From positions 310,001 through 374,000 of the forward strand of contig JAHBUP010000001.1 in assembly GCA_019638015.1 (NCBI GenBank): a stretch of 64,000 nucleotides of DNA. Reading direction: 5' to 3'. Positions 28,224 through 36,683 of the stretch are shown piece after piece (within the stretch, counting starts at the first letter, position 1; every line of letters begins with the position of its first letter). The position numbers and the translations under genes are program-made. Source of the stretch: Melioribacteraceae bacterium. GTDB taxonomy: Bacteria > Bacteroidota > Ignavibacteria > Ignavibacteriales > Melioribacteraceae. Under the pieces are notes generated by a model. It searched no databases and was not told where the DNA came from. It saw nothing but the letters and a program-made list of their open reading frames with translations.

Positions 28224-30314
28224 ATGCAGTTTATTCAAAAAATGAAACTTATTAGAAAAATTCAGCTTAGTGTGTTTTTTATTGCGGCTGTCTCGACTAT
28301 GATTGCTATTGTGGCATTTGTTGAGCTAAAGAATACCGATACAAATAAGGAATTATTATTTAATGAATTTCTGACGCCACAGAAAAAAATTAATGAACTT
28401 TATAATCGGTTCAAGGGAATTCAGTTCACTCTTCTCAAATTTTCTATACCCGACTTTACCTCAAGTACAGAAGAGAACATGAAATTCATTTCAAAAGAAA
28501 AAGCTGCAATAGATACTATTTTTAAGTATTTGCAATCGCAGGAATTTGATCCTCAAGTAAAAACAGAAATTGAAAACGTTGGTAAAATTTGGGTTAATTA
28601 TAAAAATGTGGTTGTTGATGCGATATTAAGTGCCGCTTTAATGCAAGATCTGGAAATGGCAACAGTTATTACTACAACTTCCGGGGAGGAAATTTCAACA
28701 CAAATCGAGAGTAAGTTTGCCGATGTTGAGAACTCTCTAAATGAAAGAGGAACAACACTTGGCAATAATATCACTGATGGAACAACTAGAGCCATTACTC
28801 TTATTGTAATTGGTATGCTTGTCGGCGCTATCGCATTCGGAATAAGTGTTTTTATTGTTGCTCCAACAATTGTTAAACCTCTTAAAACCTTTATGCAAGT
28901 TCTTAATTCATATGTCCTTGGAAACTATAATGTAGAACTTAACATTAAGAGCCAGGATGAATTTGGTGAGATGCAGAAGATGCTGATCAAGTTAAAAGAT
29001 GCGCAATTAGAAAAAATAAAAGCAGCAGAGAATATTTCTAACGGAATTTTTGAGAAGGTTAATGCAGCCTCTGCAGACGATGAATTGGCTCACCACTTTA
29101 ATAGAGAAATAGAAACATTTCAAGAAGTGATTAGCGAAATAACTACGCTAACCGATGCCGCGGCTCAAGGTAATTTGAAAATAAGAGGAAATGCCGATAA
29201 CTATCAGGGTGACTTTAAGAAAATTATTCAAGGTGTAAACAATACTCTTGACGGTGTCATATTCCCATTACAGGAGGGCGCCGAAGTTCTTGCCTCAATG
29301 GCAAATGGTGATTTAACTGTTAGAGTTAAAGGAGCTTATAATGGCGATCTGAAATTAATTACTGATAGCATTAATCAAGTTGGTGAATCATTGTGCGATG
29401 CTCTTGGACAAGTTAATGAAGCTGTTTCAGCTACAGCAAGTGCCGCAAATCAGATTTCATCCAGTTCTGAAGAAATGGCCGCCGGCGCACAAGAACAATC
29501 AGCTCAAACTTCCGAAGTTGTTGCCGCTATAGAAGAGATGACTAGAACAATTATGGATAATACTAAAAACGCTTCCTTTGCCGCTGAGACAGCTAAAGGC
29601 GCAGGAGATAAAGCACGTCAGGGTGGAAATGTAGTTTATGAAACTATTGATGGAATGAAGCGCATTTCGCATGTGGTTACCAGCTCAGCTCAAACAGTTG
29701 CGGCTTTAGGTAAAAGCAGCGATAAAATTGGTGAGATAGTTCAGGTAATTGATGATATTGCTGATCAGACAAATTTGTTAGCTCTTAATGCCGCAATTGA
29801 AGCCGCGCGTGCAGGTGAACAGGGAAGAGGATTTGCAGTTGTAGCTGATGAAGTTAGAAAATTGGCCGAGCGTACAACGAAAGCAACAAAAGAAATCGCA
29901 AATATGATTAAGACAATTCAAAAAGAAACTCTCGAAGCTGTAAAATCTATGAATCAAGGTACTGAAGAAGTTGAAAAGGGAACGGCTCTCGCAAATAAAG
30001 CCGGAGATGTGCTTAAAGAAATTATTGAAGGCGCACAAAAAGTAACAGATGTTGCAGTTCAAGTAGCCGCCGCCAGTGAGGAACAATCTAATTCTTCCGA
30101 ACAAATCAGCCGAAATGTTGAAGGTATTAGTAACGTTACAAGAGAAACAAGTACCGGTATTAATCAGATTGCCCGTGCAGCAGAGGACCTTAGTAGATTG
30201 ACTGTAAATCTACAAGAGCTGGTTTTCAAATTCAAAGTTTCATCTAATGGACACTCGCTCACAGCTGGTAAATCTAGACATGGAGAAAAACTGCTCCACC
30301 ATGGTCGACATTAA
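28224..30314 (+). CDS. mcp: Methyl-accepting chemotaxis protein
   Basis: Transmembrane chemoreceptor of 696 residues. Helix 1 is at about 15-34 and helix 2 at about 190-213. The ~155-residue periplasmic part between them is helical, like a four-helix-bundle sensor. A HAMP domain follows (about 214-266), then two more HAMP-like repeats (each with GDL/GNL and INQV/VNNT segments) up to about 400. The signalling domain (about 405-690) carries the hairpin tip [37 protein letters not shown]. There is no C-terminal pentapeptide for CheR tethering. Start is the ATG at 28224 with TGGAG upstream. It is the only receptor in the window; ligand unknown. Confidence 0.95.
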   Translation: MQFIQKMKLIRKIQLSVFFIAAVSTMIAIVAFVELKNTDTNKELLFNEFLTPQKKINELYNRFKGIQFTLLKFSIPDFTSSTEENMKFISKEKAAIDTIFKYLQSQEFDPQVKTEIENVGKIWVNYKNVVVDAILSAALMQDLEMATVITTTSGEEISTQIESKFADVENSLNERGTTLGNNITDGTTRAITLIVIGMLVGAIAFGISVFIVAPTIVKPLKTFMQVLNSYVLGNYNVELNIKSQDEFGEMQKMLIKLKDAQLEKIKAAENISNGIFEKVNAASADDELAHHFNREIETFQEVISEITTLTDAAAQGNLKIRGNADNYQGDFKKIIQGVNNTLDGVIFPLQEGAEVLASMANGDLTVRVKGAYNGDLKLITDSINQVGESLCDALGQVNEAVSATASAANQISSSSEEMAAGAQEQSAQTSEVVAAIEEMTRTIMDNTKNASFAAETAKGAGDKARQGGNVVYETIDGMKRISHVVTSSAQTVAALGKSSDKIGEIVQVIDDIADQTNLLALNAAIEAARAGEQGRGFAVVADEVRKLAERTTKATKEIANMIKTIQKETLEAVKSMNQGTEEVEKGTALANKAGDVLKEIIEGAQKVTDVAVQVAAASEEQSNSSEQISRNVEGISNVTRETSTGINQIARAAEDLSRLTVNLQELVFKFKVSSNGHSLTAGKSRHGEKLLHHGRH

Positions 30315-30327
30315 TATTCTTAAACTT

Positions 30328-30350
30328 GGGCGGATTTATTCCGCCCTTTT
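30328..30350 (+). terminator. Rho-independent terminator after the receptor gene
   Basis: Seven-base perfect arms GGGCGGA / TCCGCCC, five-base loop, then TTTT, 13 bases after the stop codon. Confidence 0.88.
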
Positions 30351-30467
30351 ATCTCGTCAACCAAAGATTGCCTCAATCAATTAGTTCGTAACAAAATAAA
30401 ACACCCCTTGTTGACGTAATTCCTAAAAAATATTATAAAGAATGATAATTCTATTACCCTATTTTCT

Positions 30468-30503
30468 GCCGGACTTAAATTGTAAACTTATTAAGTGTCC
30501 GGC
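30468..30503 (+). terminator. Second hairpin in the 330-base gap after the receptor gene
   Basis: Arms GCCGGAC / GTCCGGC with an inner ACTTAA/TTAAGT extension, followed by ATTTTAATTTTT. It lies 120 bases beyond the first terminator and 70 bases before the next FliA-like promoter. It could be a back-up terminator or the end of a small RNA; I see no ORF between the two hairpins. Confidence 0.45.
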
Positions 30504-30572
30504 ATTTTAATTTTTAAACTAATTGTATTCGCCTGACAATATTAACTTATTGTTAACAATCTGTAAAACTGT

Positions 30573-30599
30573 TAAACAAAAGATTAATCCTTTCGATAA
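30573..30599 (+). promoter_or_regulatory. Sigma28/FliA-like promoter of TonB_C paralogue 2
   Basis: TAAA, exactly 15 bases, TTCGATAA, 45 bases before the ATG at 30645. Confidence 0.65.
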
Positions 30600-30644
30600 T
30601 GGGGCAGTTGTGACATAGTCCTTTAATTTACAGAGGTGAGTATC

Positions 30645-31031
30645 ATGAAAATATTTCTAATTGTAATATATCTTTTCGCACTCAATTTTATTGAAGCGAA
30701 ACAAATGTCTTTCTTTCCAGGTGAAGAAGATTACCTAATCGCTGTTGATAAACCAGCCGCTCCGGTAGATGGAATTGCTTCAATTTATAAAAAAATTGTT
30801 TATCCCCGGTTTGCTATGGAAACAAAAACACAGGGCAAAGTATATCTGCTGATTTTGATTAATGAAAAGGGGGACGTTGATCAGGTAAAAGTGGTGAAAG
30901 GAATTGGTTCTGGCTGCGATGAAGAGGCGGTAAAAGCAATTCAGAAAACTAAATTTACTCCGGCAGAGAATGGTGGGGTTAATGTCCCTTCAAAATTAAC
31001 AATTGCCGTTCAATTTAAAATTGATGGATAG
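30645..31031 (+). CDS. Small secreted TonB C-terminal-domain protein (paralogue 2)
   Basis: 128 residues: signal peptide about 1-19 (ending FIEA), then FFPGEEDYLIAVDKPAAPVDG, then a single TonB_C domain (YPRFAMETKTQGKVYLLILIN, KGIGSGCDEEAVKAIQKTKF). It shares nearly every conserved position with the copies at 27805 and 31201, including one cysteine in GCDEEA. The GTG at 30636 sits in the Shine-Dalgarno AGAGG, so the ATG at 30645 is used. It forms its own transcription unit: FliA-like promoter upstream, terminator downstream. Function unknown. Confidence 0.85.
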   Translation: MKIFLIVIYLFALNFIEAKQMSFFPGEEDYLIAVDKPAAPVDGIASIYKKIVYPRFAMETKTQGKVYLLILINEKGDVDQVKVVKGIGSGCDEEAVKAIQKTKFTPAENGGVNVPSKLTIAVQFKIDG

Positions 31032-31079
31032 CTGTCAAATAGTGTAATTACGTAGCATAAATTTAAGCAGGGGGAAATT

Positions 31080-31126
31080 AATGGCGATTTTAGCAAAAAT
31101 TTTTTGCTGCGATCTCCATTTTTTTT
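31080..31126 (+). terminator. Terminator after TonB_C paralogue 2
   Basis: Outer arms AATGG / CCATT and an inner AGCAAAAA / TTTTTTGCT repeat, directly followed by a run of T. About 50 bases after the stop codon. Confidence 0.65.
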
Positions 31127-31137
31127 AATTCAGAGAT

Positions 31138-31164
31138 TAAACTTTTTTAAAATTATCCCGATAA
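31138..31164 (+). promoter_or_regulatory. Sigma28/FliA-like promoter of TonB_C paralogue 3
   Basis: TAAA, exactly 15 bases, CCCGATAA, 37 bases before the ATG at 31201. The TAAACTTTTTT start of the element also resembles the extended FliA -35 box (TAAAGTTT). Confidence 0.65.
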
Positions 31165-31200
31165 TTATTCCGGATAATAATAACTAAAAAGGATGGTTTC

Positions 31201-31590
31201 ATGAAAAGAAAATTTCTAATCTTGGCTTTAATGATTTGTACATTTACATTTAACCAAATAAACGCTTCGGCACTATTTTCTGGTGAAGATGAATATATTC
31301 TTGCAATGGAAAAACCTGCAGCTCCTGTAGATGGACTTCAAGGCATATATCAAAAAATAACATATCCAAAAATCGCAATCTCTTCAAAAGTTGAGGGCAA
31401 AGTTTATGTTCTAGTTTTAGTTAACGAAAAAGGGGACGTTGACGATGCTAAAATTGTAAAAGGTATTGGCGCCGGATGTGATGAGGAAGCAGTAAAAGCA
31501 ATCAAAAAGACAAAATTTTCTCCCGGTATTCATAATGGTCAACCTACAAAATCAAAATTATCATTAGCCGTTCAATTTAAGCTCTCTTAA
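31201..31590 (+). CDS. Small secreted TonB C-terminal-domain protein (paralogue 3)
   Basis: 129 residues: signal peptide about 1-23 (ending INASA), then FSGEDEYILAMEKPAAPVDG, then one TonB_C domain (YPKIAISSKVEGKVYVLVLVN, KGIGAGCDEEAVKAIKKTKF). It is closest to the neighbouring copy at 30645, so those two probably arose by tandem duplication. Start is the ATG at 31201 with AAGGA upstream. No ExbB, ExbD or outer-membrane receptor is encoded nearby. A long hairpin follows the stop. Confidence 0.85.
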   Translation: MKRKFLILALMICTFTFNQINASALFSGEDEYILAMEKPAAPVDGLQGIYQKITYPKIAISSKVEGKVYVLVLVNEKGDVDDAKIVKGIGAGCDEEAVKAIKKTKFSPGIHNGQPTKSKLSLAVQFKLS

Positions 31591-31597
31591 TTTTAAT

Positions 31598-31630
31598 AGG
31601 CAATCGCTAACCCAAAATTAGTGATTGCCT
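31598..31630 (+). terminator. Long hairpin after TonB_C paralogue 3
   Basis: Thirteen-base arms AGGCAATCGCTAA / TTAGTGATTGCCT (one G-U pair) around a seven-base loop, eight bases after the stop. The T content downstream is modest (CCTTATTT), so intrinsic termination is likely but not certain. Confidence 0.6.
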
Positions 31631-31756
31631 AACCTTATTTCATTCTCCTTTGTACTTCTCAATTACTCGTGCCCCTCATCTATAATATAAATATTGCCAA
31701 TTGGGTGTTAAATTATTAGATTGCTTCCAACTCATCACTCTATTATACAGAGGGCT

Positions 31757-32452
31757 ATGGAAGATCAAATACAGGCAAATAAACTTTTATTACTCGGAAA
31801 GCTCACCGCAAGCCTGGTTCATGAAATTAGAAATCCACTTTCTGCTATTAAGCTGAATTTGGATTATATGAAAATGGCCAGTGAAGAATTGCCTTCCGAT
31901 ATCAACGAAATTATTGGGGAGTCACTTGACGCATTTGAGCAGGTTAATTTTTTAATTGAGGATGTTCTTGATTTTACCCGTAAACCCACTGAAAAGAATC
32001 ATCAAATTTCATTGGAAGCGGTAACGGACCGGTGTTTAAAAATTATAACAATTAGCGCCCGAAGAAAAGGAATGACGATTCAAAAAGATTTTGCTCATGA
32101 AATACCAATTTTTCATGCTAATAGAAATAAATTGGTTCAAATTTTCTTGAATTTAATTAATAATGCTATTGAAGCCTCTCCCGAAAAAAGTTTTATTATA
32201 ATTCGTGGTTTTTCTAAGGAACTTGAGAATAAAACCGAAATAATTTGGGAAGTTGAGGATTTTGGATGCGGAATTAAGGAAGAAGATAGAGATAGTATAT
32301 TGCAGGGATTTTACACTACCAAAAAGGATGGACACGGTATTGGTTTGGGAGTTTGCTTTTCCTTGATAAGAGAGTTAAACGCGGAAATATCTTTCGATTC
32401 TATTTATGGAAAAGGAACTACATTTTCTATTAAGTTTACTGTTGATAAATAA
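31757..32452 (+). CDS. Sensorless NtrB/FlgS-like histidine kinase
   Basis: A short soluble kinase of about 231 residues with no sensor domain: an N-terminal helix, a HisKA domain with LTASLVHEIRNPLSAIKLNLD (His22), and an HATPase domain with NLINNAIEASPEKS, DFGCGIKEED and GHGIGLGVCFSLI. The HEIRNP form is that of kinases paired with NtrC-type regulators, and the next gene is one. The frame opens with a TTG at 31721; the ATG at 31757 is closely preceded by AGAGGG and is my choice. By analogy with FlgS of epsilon-proteobacteria it may sense flagellar assembly rather than a ligand; this is inference from context. Confidence 0.82.
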   Translation: MEDQIQANKLLLLGKLTASLVHEIRNPLSAIKLNLDYMKMASEELPSDINEIIGESLDAFEQVNFLIEDVLDFTRKPTEKNHQISLEAVTDRCLKIITISARRKGMTIQKDFAHEIPIFHANRNKLVQIFLNLINNAIEASPEKSFIIIRGFSKELENKTEIIWEVEDFGCGIKEEDRDSILQGFYTTKKDGHGIGLGVCFSLIRELNAEISFDSIYGKGTTFSIKFTVDK

Positions 32453-32478
32453 ATTCGTTCATAAATTCAGTTTATACT

Positions 32479-33870
32479 ATGACCCCCAAAATTCTTATAA
32501 TTGATGATGATGATCTCGTTTCGGCATCCTTAAAAAAGGTATTAACAAGACTTAATTTCAATGTTGAAGCATGTTTAAAAGCAGGTGAAGCCGAAGAATT
32601 GGTAGCATCTTTTCAGCCAGATATTATTCTACTTGATATATACTTAACCACTCATAACGGAATTGATATATTAAAATTGCTAAAGAAAAAATTTCCATCC
32701 ATTCCTGTAATAATGATAACCGGGTACGCCGATGTAAAAATTGCGGTTACTGCTATTAAATCGGGCGCATTCGATTTCCTGCTAAAACCAATAGATTTAG
32801 AACAATTAAAGTTTGTGCTCGATAAAGCAGTTGAAAATCTAAAACTGAAATCGGAAGTAAATAAACTCCAATCATTATTAGAAGTTAACCATCTAACCAA
32901 AGAATTTTTTGGCAAAAGCTCAAAAATTCAAAGGATAGTTTCAAGCGTTGAAAAATTAGCTTCAAGTACCGATACAACAATTCTGCTCGAAGGAGAATCG
33001 GGAACTGGTAAAGAGGTATTTGCTAAATTTATTCATCAAAGAAGTCCCAGGGCTAATGCTCCATTTATAACTATCAATTGCGCCACTATTCCAAAAGAGT
33101 TGGCCGAAAGTGAATTATTTGGACACGAAAAGGGAGCATTTACAGGTGCCTCTTCAAAAACCAAATTAGGAAAGTTTGAACTTGCTGATGGCGGTACAAT
33201 ACTATTAGATGAAATTGGAGAACTGTCGCTGGATATGCAGGTTAAACTTCTGCGCGTTCTTCAAGAGAGAAAGTTTTACCGTCTGGGTGGAGAAAAGGAA
33301 ATCTCAGTAAATGTGCGTGTACTTGCCGCAACCAATCGAAATTTGGAGGATGAAGCCGCAAGGGGCGCATTTAGAGAGGATCTTTATTACCGACTAAATG
33401 TGGCGAAAATTACAATTCCAGCATTACGAGAGAGAAAAGAGGACATTGTTTACATTGCCTATTCTTTCTTGAATGAATTTTCTCAAAAGTTTGGTAAAAA
33501 TATTCAGGGGATTGATAAATCCGGGATTGAAGTATTAAAGTCATATTCATGGAAAGGCAACATTCGGGAACTGAGGAATGTGATTGAAAGAGTAATACTT
33601 CTTGCTGAAGAAGAAGAATTAAATGAGACACATTTTTCTTTTTTGATGAACGCAAAAAATGTTCATGAAGCCGAGGATGATAAATTTGTACTTCAAATTC
33701 CTACTAAAGGCATCAAGATAGATTTTGTATTAAAAGCGCTAATCTTAAAAACGCTCAAAATAACCAATGGAAATCAGGTTAAAGCCGCTAAAGTATTAGG
33801 GCTTTCCCGTTCGAAGCTAAGGTATAGAATGGAGCAACTCGGAATTGAGGTAACAAAAAACATCGAATAG
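32479..33870 (+). CDS. NtrC-family sigma54-dependent response regulator (FlgR/FleR-like)
   Basis: A 463-residue activator: receiver (1-120, D53 in [12 protein letters not shown]103), AAA+ domain (about 140-375) and a Fis-type helix-turn-helix at the end ([22 protein letters not shown]). Walker A is GESGTGKE (172-179), the sigma54-contacting loop is GAFTGA (219-224), and Walker B is ILLDEI (241-246). It is adjacent to its probable kinase and stands between chemotaxis genes. The flgB, fliL and HEAT-cheR operons and cheW carry sigma54-like promoter elements, so this is the natural candidate for their activator. Targets are inferred, not shown. rpoN itself is not in the window. Confidence 0.92.
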   Translation: MTPKILIIDDDDLVSASLKKVLTRLNFNVEACLKAGEAEELVASFQPDIILLDIYLTTHNGIDILKLLKKKFPSIPVIMITGYADVKIAVTAIKSGAFDFLLKPIDLEQLKFVLDKAVENLKLKSEVNKLQSLLEVNHLTKEFFGKSSKIQRIVSSVEKLASSTDTTILLEGESGTGKEVFAKFIHQRSPRANAPFITINCATIPKELAESELFGHEKGAFTGASSKTKLGKFELADGGTILLDEIGELSLDMQVKLLRVLQERKFYRLGGEKEISVNVRVLAATNRNLEDEAARGAFREDLYYRLNVAKITIPALRERKEDIVYIAYSFLNEFSQKFGKNIQGIDKSGIEVLKSYSWKGNIRELRNVIERVILLAEEEELNETHFSFLMNAKNVHEAEDDKFVLQIPTKGIKIDFVLKALILKTLKITNGNQVKAAKVLGLSRSKLRYRMEQLGIEVTKNIE

Positions 33871-33876
33871 TATTAG

Positions 33877-33896
33877 GCGGAATTGAAATATTCCGC
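33877..33896 (+). terminator. Weak hairpin after the sigma54 activator gene
   Basis: Seven-base arms GCGGAAT / ATTCCGC with a six-base loop, six bases after the stop. There is no T tract, so intrinsic termination is doubtful. Confidence 0.35.
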
Positions 33897-33905
33897 TCCC
33901 TCATC

Positions 33906-33932
33906 TCAATCAAATCAATTTTCCTTCGATAA
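33906..33932 (+). promoter_or_regulatory. Sigma28/FliA-like promoter of the dead-receiver kinase
   Basis: TCAA, 15 bases, TTCGATAA, about 70 bases before the ATG at 34001. The -35 box differs from TAAA, as does the copy at 26840. Confidence 0.5.
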
Positions 33933-34000
33933 TATAATTGAATAATAAAGCGACTGGTGAAAAATCAGTTTTTATTTAATTCCACTTACATGGCTCCAGG

Positions 34001-35080
34001 ATGAATGAAAAAGTATTAATATACTGTAATAGCGATGAGGAGAGAAAAAATCTATGTGATCTTCTTGAAAAAGGTGACTACAATGTTTTAGAAGCAATTG
34101 ACGAAACCTCCGCTTTCGAAACAGCTGCTCGTGAAATACCAGATTTAATAATTGCTCATAACGGATGTATGGATGAGGAGCATTCACTTTTTAATAAAAT
34201 TAGAAATGAGCGACTAACTTCAACGGTTCCATTTATTTGTATAGCAGAATTCAGCACAATTGATGAACTCAGAGAAATTTTAAATCGTGGGGTTGATGAT
34301 TGCATTCAAATACCGGTTTGTGAAGAAACTGTCCTCCAAACTGTGAATGCAAATATTAATAAATTCAAAAAATTTGATTATAAACTTAATCAACTAAAGG
34401 ATAGTATTGCGCTTTACATTCCTCATGAATTAAGAACTCCGCTTGCTTCAATATTGGGATATACCGAATTATTAAAAGAAGAATTAAAGGATGTATCAAC
34501 ATCACCCACTGTTCAATGGATTATCAACTCAATCTATGATTCGGGTATTAGATTAAATGAAGTGGTGAATAAATTTATAAAATATGCAGAAATTACAGCA
34601 GCTTCTGCTGATCAAACCACCATTAAAAAATTGAGAGATAATTTAATAGTTTCTGCGGAGGTGAGCATTCGTTTAATATCGCACAAAATTGCTGTTAACT
34701 ATAAAAGGGAAAATGATCTTGAGTTTGAAATTAACGATGCTTCTCTAAAAATGATTCCAAGCTATTTTGAGTTGATAGTTGAAGAATTGATTCAAAATGC
34801 ATTTAAGTATTCAAAGTTAGGAAGTAAAGTTAAGATTTTTACAGAACGATCGGGTAGAATGTTTATTATGCAGATTACTGATAATGGAATTGGAATGACA
34901 CCTGACCAAATTAATAGAGTTAGCGCCTTTACTCAATTTGATAGGAATAGAAACGAAATAGAGGGCAATGGACTTGGATTAATTACGATAAAAAAAATTA
35001 TTGCTATGTATGATGGCACCTTTTATATGCAAAGTGAACCGCAAAGGTATACAAGAATTACCGTTGGACTTCCAATCTGA
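34001..35080 (+). CDS. Histidine kinase with an N-terminal pseudo-receiver domain
   Basis: 359 residues. Residues 1-122 have the receiver pattern, but the acid pocket (C9-N10), the acceptor position (LIIAHN, H53) and the KP motif (QIPV) are all replaced, so it should not take a phosphate. A HisKA domain follows (ALYIPHELRTPLASILGY, H142), then an HATPase domain (EELIQNAFKYSKLG, ITDNGIGM, GNGLGLITIKKI). No membrane segment. The gene stands alone between the sigma54 activator and the che operon, with a FliA-like promoter in front. It may bind another protein through the pseudo-receiver; partner unknown. Confidence 0.82.
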   Translation: MNEKVLIYCNSDEERKNLCDLLEKGDYNVLEAIDETSAFETAAREIPDLIIAHNGCMDEEHSLFNKIRNERLTSTVPFICIAEFSTIDELREILNRGVDDCIQIPVCEETVLQTVNANINKFKKFDYKLNQLKDSIALYIPHELRTPLASILGYTELLKEELKDVSTSPTVQWIINSIYDSGIRLNEVVNKFIKYAEITAASADQTTIKKLRDNLIVSAEVSIRLISHKIAVNYKRENDLEFEINDASLKMIPSYFELIVEELIQNAFKYSKLGSKVKIFTERSGRMFIMQITDNGIGMTPDQINRVSAFTQFDRNRNEIEGNGLGLITIKKIIAMYDGTFYMQSEPQRYTRITVGLPI

Positions 35081-35242
35081 GAAAGAAATTCAAAAAAAAA
35101 GTTAAAAAATTAGAGATTATAACCGATAATGAATTCGGAATTAAGTTCTGCAATATTTTGGCGATAAAGTTTCACATGGCTAATATTGTACATTTCACAT
35201 AGTAACCGGCAATATTTAGAGCAGAATAAATCCCAAAAACTA

Positions 35243-35259
35243 AGGCACGCAAATTGTCA
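35243..35259 (+). promoter_or_regulatory. Sigma54-like promoter of the HEAT-cheR-cheB operon
   Basis: AGGCAC, five bases, TTGTCA, with GG-N10-GT spacing, about 25 bases before the first start codon. It shares TTGTCAT with the cheW and fliL elements. Confidence 0.55.
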
Positions 35260-35283
35260 TATTATTAAAAAAAGTTGATATAT

Positions 35284-36675
35284 ATGGAAAATATGAATAT
35301 AACCGAGGCTTTACCAAAACTTACCAATGGTACTTCAGAAGAAAAAATTGAAGTGCTCGAAAATTTGATGTACGAAGAAATTCCGGAACAGTTTCTGGTT
35401 CCAATCGCCAACTGTGCATCCGATAATGACAAAGGAGTGAGAAATGCCGCAACCACTCTGATGCTGAGTCATCCTCATAAAACATTTTCGGATGTAGTGG
35501 TAAATTTTGTTGATTCATCGGATGTAGCGGTTAGAAACCTTGCCGGGGAAATATTAATAAAAATGGGTTCTTTATCGGTTGAGCCAATTATTAAATACGA
35601 TCATAAGAACGATAATGACACAATAAAATTTGTTGTGGATGTGCTCGGACTCATCCGGGATTCCTCCTCTTCAAAATTTATAATGGACATTTTAAGCACA
35701 TCAGAAAATGATAATGTAATTCTTGCGTGCATCGAAGCCCTTGGAAACATTAGCTATGATGGTGCCGCTGAAATAATAATTTTATTATATGATAGAAATG
35801 AACTCTACAAACCCACTGCTGTGGAAGCACTTGGTAAGATTGGTTCACCTGTTGGGTTAAACTTTTTAATGGAAAAATTTGCAGAGGAAGATGAACTAAC
35901 AAAATATTCAATTTTGGATAGTCTTGGAGAATTGGGAGATATTGACACTTATTTCTTTCTTCTCGAAAGAATCAATGATGTCAGCGGTCCGCTGGTTCTT
36001 CCCCTCATCACTTCCATTGCAAAATTGAAAAATAAATTCTCGCTCGATATTCCTTTCGATAATCGAATGAAAAATTTATTGATATATACACTTAACGAGG
36101 GGAGTCCCGATCATCAGAGAATTGCTTTTTCTATGATTGAATCTTTTGACGACAGCGATATTTTAACCGCAGGATTGAATTTATTAGGACGTGATTATGA
36201 ACTTGATGAGATGATCCGTTCAAAAATTTACAGTAACTCATCGTTTATTTACCGTGAAGTTTCAAAAATTATAAATCCTTCTTCCGAGAACCTGAGGAAT
36301 GTTGTAAACTTATTTGCATCAACAGTTAGCTATGTTAAGGATTTTCAAATCAAGATAGATATTTCAATTTTAGAATTGAGAGGTATTGTTCATACAATGA
36401 GTGGACTTCTCGAACATCATGATGAAGAAGTTCGGAAATCGGCGATGGAAATATTATTTAATCTTGACCCGGAGAGTGCCCTGCTTTTTGTTGATACAAT
36501 GGCGAATGATGAAAACATGTGGAACCGATTGAGATTGCTGGAAATTTTGGAATTGATTGAGGGGGAAAACTCAAACTCGGCTATACTAAAGCTTGCTGGG
36601 GATCCCGATGAAATGATTCGGGAGCGTGCAGAGTATATCGTTAATTCAAGAAATATTAATCATCTATCTAATTGA
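35284..36675 (+). CDS. HEAT-repeat protein at the head of the chemotaxis operon
   Basis: About 463 residues of short paired helices, recognisable as HEAT/PBS-lyase-like repeats from lines such as KGVRNAATTLMLSHP, VAVRNLAGEILIKMG and ACIEALGNISYDGA spaced about 32 residues apart; I count roughly ten. No catalytic residues, signal peptide or membrane helix. The frame opens at a TTG (35275); ATGs at 35284 and 35293 are both possible and no good Shine-Dalgarno decides between them. It lies eight bases before cheR and directly behind a sigma54-like element. This suggests a scaffold in chemotaxis or flagellar control, which I cannot name. Confidence 0.75.
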   Translation: MENMNITEALPKLTNGTSEEKIEVLENLMYEEIPEQFLVPIANCASDNDKGVRNAATTLMLSHPHKTFSDVVVNFVDSSDVAVRNLAGEILIKMGSLSVEPIIKYDHKNDNDTIKFVVDVLGLIRDSSSSKFIMDILSTSENDNVILACIEALGNISYDGAAEIIILLYDRNELYKPTAVEALGKIGSPVGLNFLMEKFAEEDELTKYSILDSLGELGDIDTYFFLLERINDVSGPLVLPLITSIAKLKNKFSLDIPFDNRMKNLLIYTLNEGSPDHQRIAFSMIESFDDSDILTAGLNLLGRDYELDEMIRSKIYSNSSFIYREVSKIINPSSENLRNVVNLFASTVSYVKDFQIKIDISILELRGIVHTMSGLLEHHDEEVRKSAMEILFNLDPESALLFVDTMANDENMWNRLRLLEILELIEGENSNSAILKLAGDPDEMIRERAEYIVNSRNINHLSN

Positions 36676-36683
36676 ATTAAATT

